Below are positions 24,941 to 36,395 of a DNA stretch of 64,000 nt, one piece after another. The stretch is from Comamonas sp. KCTC 72670 (lineage in GTDB: Bacteria > Myxococcota > Myxococcia > Myxococcales > Myxococcaceae). The DNA lies in the NCBI GenBank assembly GCA_014656495.1, contig BNCN01000004.1, positions 600,616 through 664,615 on the forward strand. Direction: 5' to 3'. The translations under genes were made by a program, and so were the position numbers. The notes below the pieces were generated by a model. It was given only the letters and a program-made list of their open reading frames with translations, made no database searches and was not told the DNA's origin. Each line of letters begins with the position of its first letter. Position 1 is the stretch's first letter.

Positions 24941-26188
24941 TCAGAACAGCGCGTGCTCCACCAGCAGCACGGTCAGCCCCACCGCGAAGCTGACCAGCGT
25001 GACGGGGAGCCCCACGCGCAGGTAGCGGACGAAGCCCATGCTCACCTTGCCGCGCGCGGCCTCGAAGACGATGAGGTTGGCCACGCTGCCCACCAGGGTG
25101 AGGTTGCCCGCAAGCGTGGAGCCGAGCGCGAGCACGTGCCACCCCAGCTCCGCGTCATGCAGCGTGGGCACCCAGGAGCGCGCGAGCATGACGAAGGGCA
25201 CGTTGCTGAACAGGTTGGACGCCACCAGCGTCAGCCCGGCGAAGCCCAGCGTCTCGACCAGGGGCGGGCCCGCCATGAGGGGCGCGAACAGCTCCCGGAT
25301 GTCCTCCGCGTAGCCGTGCTTGTTCACGCCGTAGACGACCACGAACAGGCTGGCGAAGAAGAGGAGCAGCACCCAGTCCACGCGCTCCAGCGCCTCGCGA
25401 GGCTCACGCCGGGCCAGGGCCATCACCAGGGCCGCGCCCGCCAGCGCGCTCCAGCTCATGGGCAGGCCGGAGAAGAAGGCCACCACCACCCCGGCGAGCA
25501 CGCCCAACGTGAGGATGAGGAGGCCCCGGTCCACCGGCGGCGGCGGGGGATTGGGCTCGAAGCGGCGGTCCGGCAAGTCGTGCCGGAAGAGGTAGAGCAG
25601 CCCCGCGGCGACGACGGCCGTGGAGAGCAGGGCGGGCAGGGCCATGTACGCGGCGAAGCTGGCGTAGGACAGACCGGACGCGCCCTGGATGATCATGTTC
25701 TGCGGGTTGCCGGTGAAGGTGGCCACCGAGCCGCTGTTGCTCCCCATGCAGACGGCCAGCAGGTACGGCACGGGTGGCAGCCGCGCGTCCTCCACGGTGG
25801 CGAGCACCAGCGGCGTGAGCATCAGACACACGGTGTCATTCACCATGAACGCTGACAGCGCGGCCGAGATGAACGTCACCGCGAGCAACAGCCGCCGGGG
25901 CGTGTGCGCGCGCTTCACGGCCCAGGCGCCCGCGGAGCGGAAGAACGACGCCTGGGACATGTAGGCCGCCAGCAACATCATCCCGAGCAGCAGGACGATG
26001 GTGTCGGCGTCGATGGCGTGACGGTCCGGGTTGTCGCTGTGGTTGTAGACCTCGGCGGGGGTGACGACGCCGAAGACGACCATGAGCACGGCGCCGAGCA
26101 GCGCGCCTCCGGGGCGATCCAGCTTCAGGTACGGAAGCCGCGCACCGGCGATGAAGACGTAGGTGAACAGGAAGATGGCGAGGGCCAC
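24941..26188 (-). CDS. ArsB/NhaD-like anion permease (SLC13-type)
   Basis: 415 aa with about 11 hydrophobic segments. Characteristic signatures of the ion-transporter superfamily include GSNSGSVATFTGNPQNMIIQG and the early STATIC-like VVFGVVTP. Members move arsenite, sodium/protons or dicarboxylates; the residues here do not settle the substrate. GTG start at 26188 begins VALAIFLFTYVF; the upstream in-frame stretch to 26290 looks non-coding and contains the next gene's promoter region. Confidence 0.75.
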   Translation of the reverse strand: MALAIFLFTYVFIAGARLPYLKLDRPGGALLGAVLMVVFGVVTPAEVYNHSDNPDRHAIDADTIVLLLGMMLLAAYMSQASFFRSAGAWAVKRAHTPRRLLLAVTFISAALSAFMVNDTVCLMLTPLVLATVEDARLPPVPYLLAVCMGSNSGSVATFTGNPQNMIIQGASGLSYASFAAYMALPALLSTAVVAAGLLYLFRHDLPDRRFEPNPPPPPVDRGLLILTLGVLAGVVVAFFSGLPMSWSALAGAALVMALARREPREALERVDWVLLLFFASLFVVVYGVNKHGYAEDIRELFAPLMAGPPLVETLGFAGLTLVASNLFSNVPFVMLARSWVPTLHDAELGWHVLALGSTLAGNLTLVGSVANLIVFEAARGKVSMGFVRYLRVGLPVTLVSFAVGLTVLLVEHALF

Positions 26189-26310
26189 GGCGCGGCACAG
26201 TAGTGCAGGGCCCGCCCCGCCGTGTGGACACGTTTTTCGCTGGAGGTCAAACCACTGAACAGCGCTCTCGCGTTGTTTGGCCCGGTACACGCCTGTACAG
26301 TGCCCGCCCC

Positions 26311-28728
<2,418 letters not shown>

Positions 28729-28743
28729 CAGGGAGGCGCGGCC

Positions 28744-30513
28744 GTGGACCTGAAGCGCAAGCTGTCGCGCCTGACGAGCGTGGGCCCCGGGGGCAAGCCT
28801 CCCTCGCGTCCCGCCGCGCCCGCCCCCTCGTCCGAGCCGACCGCTGGAGCGACTTCGGACGCGAGCGACCCGTCCTCGTTTCACGCCCGGACCTCCACGG
28901 ATGATGTGGGAGCGCGGGCGCCATCGGAAACGCCAGAGGCCTTGCGCTCAGGCGGTCGCCCCGCTCACGACGGCCTCCATGGCGGCGAAGGCGTAGGGGC
29001 CCAGCGCTCAGCGGACGCCACCTCCCTTGGAGCGGTCTCACGGAACGTGGCGCAAGGGGCCAGCGACGAGGGGCGCCCCGTCGCAGCGGAGACGCATGAG
29101 GGCGCTGCGCCCATCGGTGTGACTGCACGTGTGGGGACTTCGCCCGAGGTTCCTCGGGACCGAGGAGAGACGCTCCGCACGCCGACGACTGCCGGGCCCC
29201 AGGCGGCCCTCCACGCCACACAGTCCTCACCTGCAGCCCGAGACCCACGGGTCGACGCCCTGCGCCGGATGCTGTCCGACTGGTCGGAGCGACAGGAGCT
29301 CGCGGCGGCACGCCGGGGCGCCGCGCCCGCGCCGCCCCAGGGGCCGCTGCCCGTGGAGGCCCGGACCACGACGCACGGGACGGTCCACGTCTCTGAACGC
29401 ATCCACCCGCCCGACCACCACCACGGCTCCGCGCCCGTGGCGGCGGCGCTGGACGTGGAGGGCGCACTGGTGGCGAGCCTCGCGCTGCACGCGGACCTTG
29501 CGGGCGTGGACTACCAGCGGATGCTCTTCCTCGACACGGAGACCACGGGGCTCGCGGGAGGCACGGGCACGGTGCCGTTCCTCGTGGGCCTCGCCTGGTT
29601 CGAGGGCCGCTCGCTCAAGGTGCACCAGCTCTTCCTGCGGCGCCTGGGCGAAGAGGCCCCCATGCTCCGAGCCCTGTCCGAGCGCATGGCGGCCTCCTCC
29701 TGCCTCGTCACGTTCAACGGCAAGAGCTTCGACTGGCCGCTGCTGCGAACGCGCTTCGTCCTCAACCGCGTCCCCGCGCCCGCGGAGCTGCCGCACCTGG
29801 ACCTGCTCCACTGCGCGCGCCGCGTCTTCAAACACCGGGGCGCCGGCACCCGGCTGGTCCACCTGGAGGACCAGGTCCTCGGCTTCCGCCGGGTGGATGA
29901 CGTGGACGGCTCGCTGATTCCGGAGCTGTACTTCCGCTACCTGCGCGGCGGCGACGGCGCGGCACTGACGCCCGTGCTGGAGCACAACATCAACGACCTG
30001 CTGCTCCTGGCGGCCCTGCTCGGCGAGCTGGTCCGGCGTTTCCGGGCGGGCGGCGCGGGGGTGGCCGTTCCCAGGGGCGAGGACCCCCGCGACCTGCTGG
30101 GCTTCGCGGGCGTGGCGCTCCGGGCGCGTGACTACGAGCGGGCCCAGGCCTTCGCCCGGGCCGCGGCGGCGGGGGACCAGGGCGCGGTGGGCATCGAGGC
30201 GCTGGCGCTGGCCTCCCGGCTGTCCCGCAAGGCAGGGGACGCCCCGTCCGCGGCCACGCACCTGCACCGGGCGCTCGAGGTGGCCCGGGGCTTCCAGGCG
30301 GCGACCCTGCACCTGGAGCTCTCCAAGCTGTACGAGCACGCCCTCAAGGACCTCGCGAGGGCGCTGCACCACGCGAAGCTTTCCAAGGCGGCGGAGACGC
30401 CCCCGGACCACCAGCGCCGCCTCCTCCGGCTGGAGGCGCGAATCGCCCGGACCACCCGGACGCCCTCGCTGGACCTGGGAATGGGACGGCCCAGCCCCCG
30501 GCCGGGGACCTGA
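28744..30513 (+). CDS. RNase H-like DEDD exonuclease with TPR tail (MrfB/YprB-like)
   Basis: 589 aa. Residues about 15-160 are low-complexity, unlike known YprB. The nuclease follows: FLDTETTGLAGGTG supplies Asp264 and Glu266, FNGKSFDWPLL supplies Asp330, and EHNINDLLLL supplies Asp418, so the DEDD set is intact. About 430-560 are TPR-like hairpins. Known partner MrfB is the exonuclease working with MrfA. GTG start at 28744 with GGAGGCG. The long N-terminal insertion is unusual. Confidence 0.85.
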   Translation: MDLKRKLSRLTSVGPGGKPPSRPAAPAPSSEPTAGATSDASDPSSFHARTSTDDVGARAPSETPEALRSGGRPAHDGLHGGEGVGAQRSADATSLGAVSRNVAQGASDEGRPVAAETHEGAAPIGVTARVGTSPEVPRDRGETLRTPTTAGPQAALHATQSSPAARDPRVDALRRMLSDWSERQELAAARRGAAPAPPQGPLPVEARTTTHGTVHVSERIHPPDHHHGSAPVAAALDVEGALVASLALHADLAGVDYQRMLFLDTETTGLAGGTGTVPFLVGLAWFEGRSLKVHQLFLRRLGEEAPMLRALSERMAASSCLVTFNGKSFDWPLLRTRFVLNRVPAPAELPHLDLLHCARRVFKHRGAGTRLVHLEDQVLGFRRVDDVDGSLIPELYFRYLRGGDGAALTPVLEHNINDLLLLAALLGELVRRFRAGGAGVAVPRGEDPRDLLGFAGVALRARDYERAQAFARAAAAGDQGAVGIEALALASRLSRKAGDAPSAATHLHRALEVARGFQAATLHLELSKLYEHALKDLARALHHAKLSKAAETPPDHQRRLLRLEARIARTTRTPSLDLGMGRPSPRPGT

Positions 30514-30631
30514 GCGTCCCGGGTTGCCACCTCCCTGGAATCGGACAGTCGGGCGGGGTGGGCTGCTCGCCCCATTGTCAGACGGGCACAACAATGAGGC
30601 ATGCGCCACGGCCGTGCGCTATGAGGGCCCC

Positions 30632-31120
30632 ATGAAAATTACCAAGGACAGCGTTGTCTCCATCGATTACCGCCTGCACCTCGGCGACGGCGAGGCCGTG
30701 GACGAGAGCGACCCGGGAGAGCCGCTCGTCTACCTGCAGGGCCACGACGAAATCGTCCCCGGCCTGGAGAAGGCCCTCGAGGGCAAGGCGCGCGGCGACA
30801 CCCTCAAGGTGACGGTGACCCCCGACGAGGGCTACGGCGACTACGACCCGGAAGGCATCGAGGAAGTCCCCAAGACGGAGTTCCCCGAGGGCCTGGAGAT
30901 GGTCGCCGGCGGCGTGCTCAGCGCCACGGACCCGGACGGGGACGAGGTGGACTTCATCATCAAGGAAGTGAAGGCCGACACGGTGATGGTGGACTTCAAC
31001 CACCCCCTGGCGGGCAAGACGCTCCACTTCGAGGTCACCGTGCGCGACGTGCGCGAGGCGACGAAGGAAGAGCTGGAGCACGGCCACGCGCACAGCCCGC
31101 ACGACGACCACGAGCACTGA
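30632..31120 (+). CDS. slyD: FKBP-type peptidyl-prolyl isomerase, SlyD-like
   Basis: 162 aa cytoplasmic PPIase/chaperone. FKBP halves flank an IF (insert-in-flap) domain; the order VVSIDYRLHLGDGEAVDES, then DEGYGDYDPEGI and FNHPLAGKTLHFEV is typical. A short His-rich tail (HGHAHSPHDDHEH) could bind Ni or other metal, as in SlyD of E. coli. Start ATG 30632; the frame upstream overlaps the MrfB tail in another phase. Confidence 0.92.
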   Translation: MKITKDSVVSIDYRLHLGDGEAVDESDPGEPLVYLQGHDEIVPGLEKALEGKARGDTLKVTVTPDEGYGDYDPEGIEEVPKTEFPEGLEMVAGGVLSATDPDGDEVDFIIKEVKADTVMVDFNHPLAGKTLHFEVTVRDVREATKEELEHGHAHSPHDDHEH

Positions 31121-31131
31121 GACAGACAGGC

Positions 31132-31198
31132 GGGCCCCGCCGGGGCCCCCTGGGTTTCCTCGCCGGGCGGGGCGGTGTCCAACCCACCGCCCGGCGAG
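31132..31198. terminator. Two strong hairpins between convergent genes
   Basis: First hairpin: GGGCCCC at 31132-31138 pairs with GGGGCCC at 31142-31148. Second: a perfect 12-bp arm at 31159-31170 (CTCGCCGGGCGG) pairs with 31187-31198. Both lie between the slyD stop and the convergent gene end, so they suit a bidirectional terminator in this GC-rich genome; no U-tract is seen. Confidence 0.65.
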
Positions 31199-31207
31199 CC
31201 TTCACCG

Positions 31208-32191
31208 CTATCCGCCGAGCATGTCGGACGTGAAGGCGAAGCCCACGATCGCGTAGGGCACCAGGCCGATCCGGTTCGGGTGCTTCAGGTACCAGGACGC
31301 GTGCAGCAGCAGCGTGGGCTTGTTGAACGCGGTGCCCTCACGCGTGGTGAAGGCGTAGGCCAGGAGGGGCCCCACGCGCATGTGGCTGTTGTCCACCTCC
31401 GACGCCCCCGGGCCCATGCGGTCCGTGTAGCGGGGCCACACCGCGCTGAAGCGAGCGCCCACCGTGACCTGCGGGGTGGCCAGCATCAGCAGGTCGCTGT
31501 CGTTGGTGAAGACCCAGCCCCGACCGGGGACGAGGGTGTCGAGCAGCGGATCATAGAACGACGCGGTGTTGCCCTCGCGCAGGTCCATGTTCCAGTACTC
31601 GATGGACGTCTTGGACCGCACCACGATGGAGCCGAACTTCGCCTGGAGCGTGGGCTCCACGATGTAGTGGTGGCCCGACGTGCTGTACGAGCGGCCCTCG
31701 GTGAGGTCCCGCGCGTCGTCCGAGAAGTCCATCCGCGGGTCGCCGTACGACTGCAGGAACCCCATGGTCCCCATGAACTGCACGAACTCGTACGTCGCGC
31801 GCAGGTTGAGGATGGCCAGCGGCTGGAACTCCACCACGGGGCCCACCTTCAGCGCCGCCGGGTTGGCCTTGAGCGAGACGCCGCCATTGATGAAGTTGTC
31901 CCGCGTCAGCAGGGATTGGCCTTCGTACAGGCGCTTCTGGAGGATGAGCCGGTTCTGGGACTCCAGGCCCAGCGGGTTCCAGCGGAACACGTTGAAGGTG
32001 GTGAAGTAGAGCCGCACGTCCGGCCCCAGGGGCGGGAGCGTGGGCGCGTTCGGGGTGTCACTGGGGTCGGGCGTGGTCTGCGGCGTCTCCGGCACGGCGG
32101 AGCGCTCTGTCTGGGCCTCGGCGGCGGCGGGCGCGGCGGCCCCCAGGCAGAGCGACAGCGAAAGCGCGGACAGCGTTCGACGCAGCGTCAT
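31208..32191 (-). CDS. Hypothetical secreted protein, probably outer-membrane beta-barrel
   Basis: 327 aa. Signal peptide (SALSLSLCLGAAAPAAAEAQ) followed by a Pro-rich stretch and then many short amphipathic strands (DVRLYFTTFNVFRW, VGPVVEFQPLAILNLRATYEF, VGARFSAVWPRY), ending with a hydrophobic strand. This is the look of an outer-membrane barrel, but the family is not recognised. The start ATG overlaps the BASS gene stop by one base; the two are co-transcribed, hence a possible transport pair (inference). Confidence 0.7.
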   Translation of the reverse strand: MTLRRTLSALSLSLCLGAAAPAAAEAQTERSAVPETPQTTPDPSDTPNAPTLPPLGPDVRLYFTTFNVFRWNPLGLESQNRLILQKRLYEGQSLLTRDNFINGGVSLKANPAALKVGPVVEFQPLAILNLRATYEFVQFMGTMGFLQSYGDPRMDFSDDARDLTEGRSYSTSGHHYIVEPTLQAKFGSIVVRSKTSIEYWNMDLREGNTASFYDPLLDTLVPGRGWVFTNDSDLLMLATPQVTVGARFSAVWPRYTDRMGPGASEVDNSHMRVGPLLAYAFTTREGTAFNKPTLLLHASWYLKHPNRIGLVPYAIVGFAFTSDMLGG

Positions 32192-33114
32192 CAAGACACC
32201 TTCTCGGAGAGGGACGTGGGGGCGTGGGGAACGGCGGGGGCGTTCGGATCGTCCGGGTGGCGCCGGCTGACGTAGAAGCCGAACGCCGCGGCGGTGAAGT
32301 ACATGATGAGGCTGTAGATGGCCGGCGGAATGGCCATGGTGGAGTTGGCCAGCAGCGTGGGGCTGAGCGCGATGGCGATGGCCAGCATCCCGTTGTGGAT
32401 GCCGATCTCCATGCCAATGGCAATCGCCTGACGCTTGGGCAGACGCAGCAGCACGGGCACGAAGTAGCCCACGCCCAGGCTGACCAGGTTGAAGGCCAGC
32501 GCCGCCGGGCCCACCTGCCGGAAGAAGCTGAGGGCGTTGGCGCGCTCCGTGTAGACGGAGGCGGCGATCACCGCGAGGAGGAACACCGAGGACAAGAGCC
32601 GGATGGGCTTGTCCATGCGCTGCGCCAGGGTCGTGCTCCGCGAGCGGATGAACATGCCGATGCTCACCGGCACCAGCACGATGAGCACCACCTGTACGAT
32701 CTTCGCGAACTGCATGGGCACCGCGCGGGCTTCATCCATGAAGTGCGCGAGCGACAGATTGATGATGAGGGGCAGGGTGATGAGCGACAGCGCGCTGTTC
32801 ACCGCCGTCAACGAGATGTTGAGCGCCACGTCGCCGCGCGCCAGGTGGCTGAAGAGGTTCGCCGTGGCGCCGCCGGGAGACGCCGCCAGCAGCATCAACC
32901 CCACCGCCAGCTCCGGCGGCAGGCCGAAGGCGTGGGCGATGAGCGCGCACGCCACGGGCAGCAACAACATCTGGCAGACCAGGCCCACCAGGATGGCCCG
33001 GGGGTAGACGATGACACGCTTGAAGTCCGCGACCGTCAGCGCCAGTCCGAGCCCCAGCATGATGATTGCCAGCGCCAGCGGCATCAGCACCGCCGTGAAT
33101 ACATTCGACTGCAT
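32191..33114 (-). CDS. Bile acid:sodium symporter (BASS) family transporter
   Basis: 307 aa with about 9-10 transmembrane helices. The BASS/SBF pattern is clear: LMLLAASPGGATANLFSHLARGD and ALNISLTAVNSALSLITLP, the crossover regions of the family. Bacterial members carry bile acids, pantothenate-like or other organic anions with sodium; the substrate is unknown. It is upstream of and coupled to the beta-barrel-like gene. Confidence 0.85.
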   Translation of the reverse strand: MQSNVFTAVLMPLALAIIMLGLGLALTVADFKRVIVYPRAILVGLVCQMLLLPVACALIAHAFGLPPELAVGLMLLAASPGGATANLFSHLARGDVALNISLTAVNSALSLITLPLIINLSLAHFMDEARAVPMQFAKIVQVVLIVLVPVSIGMFIRSRSTTLAQRMDKPIRLLSSVFLLAVIAASVYTERANALSFFRQVGPAALAFNLVSLGVGYFVPVLLRLPKRQAIAIGMEIGIHNGMLAIAIALSPTLLANSTMAIPPAIYSLIMYFTAAAFGFYVSRRHPDDPNAPAVPHAPTSLSEKVS

Positions 33115-33367
33115 GCGCCCCCCAGATGGAGTGTCTTGCGTTGAGCAGCAGCGTCGCGCAGGAGGGCAGGGTGCTTCAAGCGTCCCGCTCCAAAAGGTTG
33201 CCTCGACTGCACGCGACCCATGACGCTGTATGTCATTGATGCGCTGCGGCGCGAGGTTTGAGACGTGTCATCCGAGGATGAAACATGGGGGCCGCCGTCC
33301 GGTCCGGGACGCCTCCCGGGCGCTCGGCGCCCGAGACAGGGGGGCCCAGGTCGACTAGGACAGGGCC

Positions 33368-34237
33368 ATGAGCCGAGTCCTGAACGAGCTGTTGGAGCTC
33401 CTGAAACTGGAGAAAATCGAGGAGAACCTGTTTCGCGGCAAGAGCCAGGACCTGGGGTTCCGCCAGCTCTTCGGCGGCCAGGTGCTGGGGCAGGCGCTGT
33501 CCGCGGGCAGCCAGACGGTGCCCTCGGGGCGTCACGTCCACTCGATGCACGGGTACTTCCTGCGCCCGGGGGACGCGTCCCTCCCCGTGGTCTACACGGT
33601 GGACCGGGTACGGGACGGCGGCAGCATCACGACCCGCCGCGTCGTGGCCGTCCAGAAGGGGGAGCCCATCCTGACGATGATCGCCTCGTTCCATGGGGAC
33701 GAGGCCGGCTACGCCCACCACGCGCCCATGCCCGAGGTCCCCGGCCCGGAGGGGCTGGCCACGGAGCAGGAGCTGCTCGGCCAGCTGGCGGACCGCATCC
33801 CCCCGGTGCTGCGCGAGAAGTTCCTGGGCGAGAAGCCCATTGAAATCCGCCCCGTGGCGCCGGTGGACCCGTTCAATCCGGTGGCCAAGGCGCCCATCAA
33901 GCACGTGTGGTTCCGGGCCAACGGCGATCTGCCGGAGGACCCGCAGGTGCACCGGTACGTGCTGGCCTATGCGTCCGACTTCAACCTCATCAGCACCGCG
34001 CTCCAGCCGCACGCGGCCAGCTTCTTCCAGCCTCACATCCTGGGCGCCAGCCTGGACCACGCCCTGTGGTTCCACGGGGACCTGAAGGTGAGCGACTGGC
34101 TCCTGTACTCCATGGACAGCCCCTGGGCGGGCAACGCGCGCGGGCTTTCACGCGGCAGCGTCTACACGCGGGACGGCCGGCTCGTGGCCTCGGTGGCCCA
34201 GGAAGGGCTGCTCCGCATCAAGAAGGCGAGGTCCTGA
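33368..34237 (+). CDS. tesB: Acyl-CoA thioesterase II (TesB)
   Basis: 289 aa double-hotdog enzyme hydrolysing acyl-CoA to fatty acid and CoA. The N-terminal hotdog (FGGQVLGQALSAGSQTV, HSMHGYFLRPGD) and C-terminal hotdog (YVLAYASDFNLISTAL, then ASLDHALWFH) both read well, and Asp near AYASDFNL and the SLDHALWFH segment are the family's active-site region. Length is typical. ATG at 33368. Confidence 0.92.
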   Translation: MSRVLNELLELLKLEKIEENLFRGKSQDLGFRQLFGGQVLGQALSAGSQTVPSGRHVHSMHGYFLRPGDASLPVVYTVDRVRDGGSITTRRVVAVQKGEPILTMIASFHGDEAGYAHHAPMPEVPGPEGLATEQELLGQLADRIPPVLREKFLGEKPIEIRPVAPVDPFNPVAKAPIKHVWFRANGDLPEDPQVHRYVLAYASDFNLISTALQPHAASFFQPHILGASLDHALWFHGDLKVSDWLLYSMDSPWAGNARGLSRGSVYTRDGRLVASVAQEGLLRIKKARS

Positions 34238-34257
34238 GCGTCGAGGCCGACACCCCA

Positions 34258-34274
34258 CACCCTGGTGTAGGGTG
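34258..34274. terminator. Small inverted repeat downstream of tesB
   Basis: CACCCT pairs with AGGGTG across a 5-base loop, about 20 bp after the tesB stop. Weak, no U-tract. Confidence 0.25.
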
Positions 34275-34380
34275 CTACCCATCCTGGGGCCTCCGGGAAT
34301 CCATGGGGGCTGCAACTCTGCGCCGGTAACGATGCAGCGGCTCCTCGACGGTGCGGTGGTGGCGGCCATCGACGTTCACG

Positions 34381-34545
34381 CATCGGGTGCGCGTGGATGC
34401 GCCGGGGCAGAAGCGCTTCTCTGTGCGCCTCACCAACGACACCTACGACCCGGAGACGAACGCCGACCGGAACCTCCTGGTGGACTGGATGGAGGTCCGC
34501 GCTCCTGCTCGGTGCCAACGGCGGAATCGCTCGCACACGTCGTGA
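34381..34545 (+). pseudogene. Remnant of a carbohydrate-binding/DUF1592-type protein
   Basis: The frame carries FSVRLTNDTYDPETNADRNL followed directly by LVDWMEV (34447-34506 or so), which resembles the calcium-dependent xylan-binding (CBM60/PF16841) module often attached to DUF1592-type secreted proteins. No start or convincing upstream coding part is present, and the frame runs off its homology into a TGA at 34543-34545. The fragment sits in a gene-poor 370-bp stretch. Confidence 0.45.
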
Positions 34546-34611
34546 ATACAGCGACGTGACGGCCGTCGGGAGCAGGCAGGCAGCTTCTTCCTGTTCCCGA
34601 AAGGTCTCGCG

Positions 34612-34884
34612 ATGCGTTCCCGTGTCTTGCTGGCCGTGGTTTCCCTCTTCGCGCTGGCGTCGAGCGCCTGTGTCATGGCTCCGTTGGAGCAGGGCTACAC
34701 CGACTGCGGCAGCTTCCTGGACGCGGAGCCCTGTCATCCCGGTCAGTACTGCGCGGACTCCACGCTCAGCCACTGCGAGCTCGGCTGCACCAGCGACGAG
34801 AACTGCGCCCGCAACCAGTCCTGCGTGAAGGAATCCGGGCGGCAGGTGGGCGTCTGCCTCAACAAGTGCCCGTCGTGCACATAG
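34612..34884 (+). CDS. Small cysteine-rich lipoprotein
   Basis: 90 aa. Lipobox SSAC with Cys20 predicted as the acylation site. The mature part has about ten cysteines in a pattern like CGSFLDAEPCHPGQYCAD followed by CTSDENCARNQSC, similar to the small disulfide-rich secreted domains frequent in myxobacteria. No enzyme role; function unknown. ATG start; Cys count and spacing support a real gene. Confidence 0.75.
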   Translation: MRSRVLLAVVSLFALASSACVMAPLEQGYTDCGSFLDAEPCHPGQYCADSTLSHCELGCTSDENCARNQSCVKESGRQVGVCLNKCPSCT

Positions 34885-34930
34885 GATGACTCCCGAGGGC
34901 CTCGGGCCCGTGGTTCGGGAGGTGACGTCG

Positions 34931-35632
34931 ATGCGCGCGGTGGTGTTCCAGCACGAAGAGCACGAGGGGCCGGGCTTGCTGGCGCCGGCGCTGCAAGCGG
35001 CGGGATTCACGCTGGTGCCGCGCTTCCGCACCGTGCGCCGGGAGGACGTGGACGCGGAGCTGCTCGTGGTCATGGGCGGCCGCATGGCGGTCTACGAGTC
35101 GGACGAGCATCCCTTCTTGCGCCAGGAGTTGGGCATCCTGATGGAGCGCCTCGCCTATGAGCGCCCCTGCCTTGGCTTCTGCCTGGGCGCGCAGATGCTC
35201 GCGTCGGCGGCGGGCGCGAACGTGTTCGCCGGGAAGAATGGCCTCGAGGTGGGCGTGGGCCCGGTGCGCTGGACGACGGCCGCGCAGCAGGACCCTGTGG
35301 TGTCGGGGGCCAAGCCGCGCACGGTGGTGGCGCACTGGCACGGGGACACGTACGAGCCCGTGCCCGAAGCGACGCTGCTGGCCTCCACGGACCGGTACAC
35401 GCAGCAGGCCTTCCGGCTGGGCACGTCCTACGGGTTCCAGTTCCACCTGGAGCTGACCGCGACGGAGCTGGGGCGGTGGCTCGACATCGAGGCGGACAGC
35501 CTCCAGCAGCGGGGGAAGAACCTCCAGGAGTTGAAGGCGCAGCTCCCCAAGTTGAAGGCGGCCGAGGCGGACAACACCGAGGTGCTGCACCGCCTGGCGA
35601 ACCACTTCGCACGCGTGGCAGCAGGGCGCTGA
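34931..35632 (+). CDS. Class I glutamine amidotransferase-like protein (GuaA-type GATase)
   Basis: 233 aa stand-alone GATase. The nucleophile elbow GFCLGAQ holds Cys84 and HLE at 172-174 completes the His-Glu part of the triad, so it is catalytically competent. Such proteins are annotated as GMP-synthase-like or YfeJ; partner synthase unknown. Start at ATG 34931 preceded by GGGAGGTGACGTCG; an earlier ATG at 34886 lacks a ribosome site. Confidence 0.83.
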   Translation: MRAVVFQHEEHEGPGLLAPALQAAGFTLVPRFRTVRREDVDAELLVVMGGRMAVYESDEHPFLRQELGILMERLAYERPCLGFCLGAQMLASAAGANVFAGKNGLEVGVGPVRWTTAAQQDPVVSGAKPRTVVAHWHGDTYEPVPEATLLASTDRYTQQAFRLGTSYGFQFHLELTATELGRWLDIEADSLQQRGKNLQELKAQLPKLKAAEADNTEVLHRLANHFARVAAGR

Positions 35633-35648
35633 AGCAGCGCGATGCGCA

Positions 35649-36092
35649 TCACGGAGGGTGCGGGAGTGTCCCGGGGACAGGGGGAGGCTCGACCTTCAAC
35701 GCAATGTCCACCCTGTGGCGGTCCCCTCCCGCCACGCCGTCTGAACCATAGGACAGGACGACAGGGCTGCCTCCTTCGTTGAGGTATGCGTAGTCCCGGC
35801 CCCACGGATCAACGGGCAGGCGCTCTATCGCGCCAGACGCAACGAGCGCCTTCAATCCGGAGGACGTGTCTGGAAAATCGCCCGTCCTCCTGTGGTGGAG
35901 TTTGAGCGCCGCATCGAGGGCCCCGAGGTCGAGCATGGCCCGGTCCACTTTCGCGGCATACAGGCTTGGCAGAACGGAAACCGCCACGGCCGCACTGATA
36001 AGCCCGCAGATGCCGAAGAAGATTAGGAACTCGAACAGCTTCATGCCTCGCACGTGACGACACCGCGACTTGCGCTGCGAACGGGGCTTCAT
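35649..36092 (-). CDS. Type II secretion pseudopilin, GspG-like (orphan)
   Basis: 147 aa. After a 16-residue basic leader there is the prepilin cleavage site G-MKLFE, with Glu at mature position 5, and a long hydrophobic helix. The C-terminal part has the GspG layout: RRTGDFPDTSSGLKALVA, LPVDPWGRDYAYL, and GSDGVAGGDRHRVDI, which matches the calcium-binding loop. No other secretion genes are near. Start ATG 36092. Confidence 0.82.
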   Translation of the reverse strand: MKPRSQRKSRCRHVRGMKLFEFLIFFGICGLISAAVAVSVLPSLYAAKVDRAMLDLGALDAALKLHHRRTGDFPDTSSGLKALVASGAIERLPVDPWGRDYAYLNEGGSPVVLSYGSDGVAGGDRHRVDIALKVEPPPVPGTLPHPP

Positions 36093-36395
36093 CTTTGAGT
36101 TTTGACCTCGTGTGACGGGATGACGTTGTGTCAGGCGCGCGCAACGCATCCGTGTCGCCATGTCTGCCGTTACCTGGGCGTTGCACGCGCCTTCGGCTGG
36201 ATTGAGCCAGGGACTCTGGCTCGCCCCGGACGCAGTGCAGCCGGCGTGCCCGATACGCGCCCTCGCTCGTGAAACAGCGAATTCAAGGGGTTGGCACCTC
36301 TCGGTGTGTGGAGGTCGAAGGATCAGACCCTCGTGCGTTAATAGGTTGGCAGTTGAAACCTGCCCTTGGGGGAACGGGTCGCGACGAGGGGGAAC
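36093..36395. other. 303-bp gap upstream of the GMC cluster
   Basis: Holds the divergent control region for the GspG-like gene and the GMC cluster. A TGGCAC element occurs near 36293, but no correctly spaced GC at -12 follows, so a sigma-54 promoter is not supported. No small gene is convincing. Confidence 0.4.

Larger units (their letters stand above)
34238..34611. other. 374-bp stretch without an intact gene
   Basis: After tesB comes a short inverted repeat, then the decayed fragment noted separately (34381-34545), then about 65 bp leading to the Cys-rich lipoprotein. No other gene is supported. Confidence 0.5.

Noticed and set aside
36285..36310. TGGCAC as a sigma-54 -24 element
   Set aside because: No GC dinucleotide occurs at the correct distance for the -12 box.
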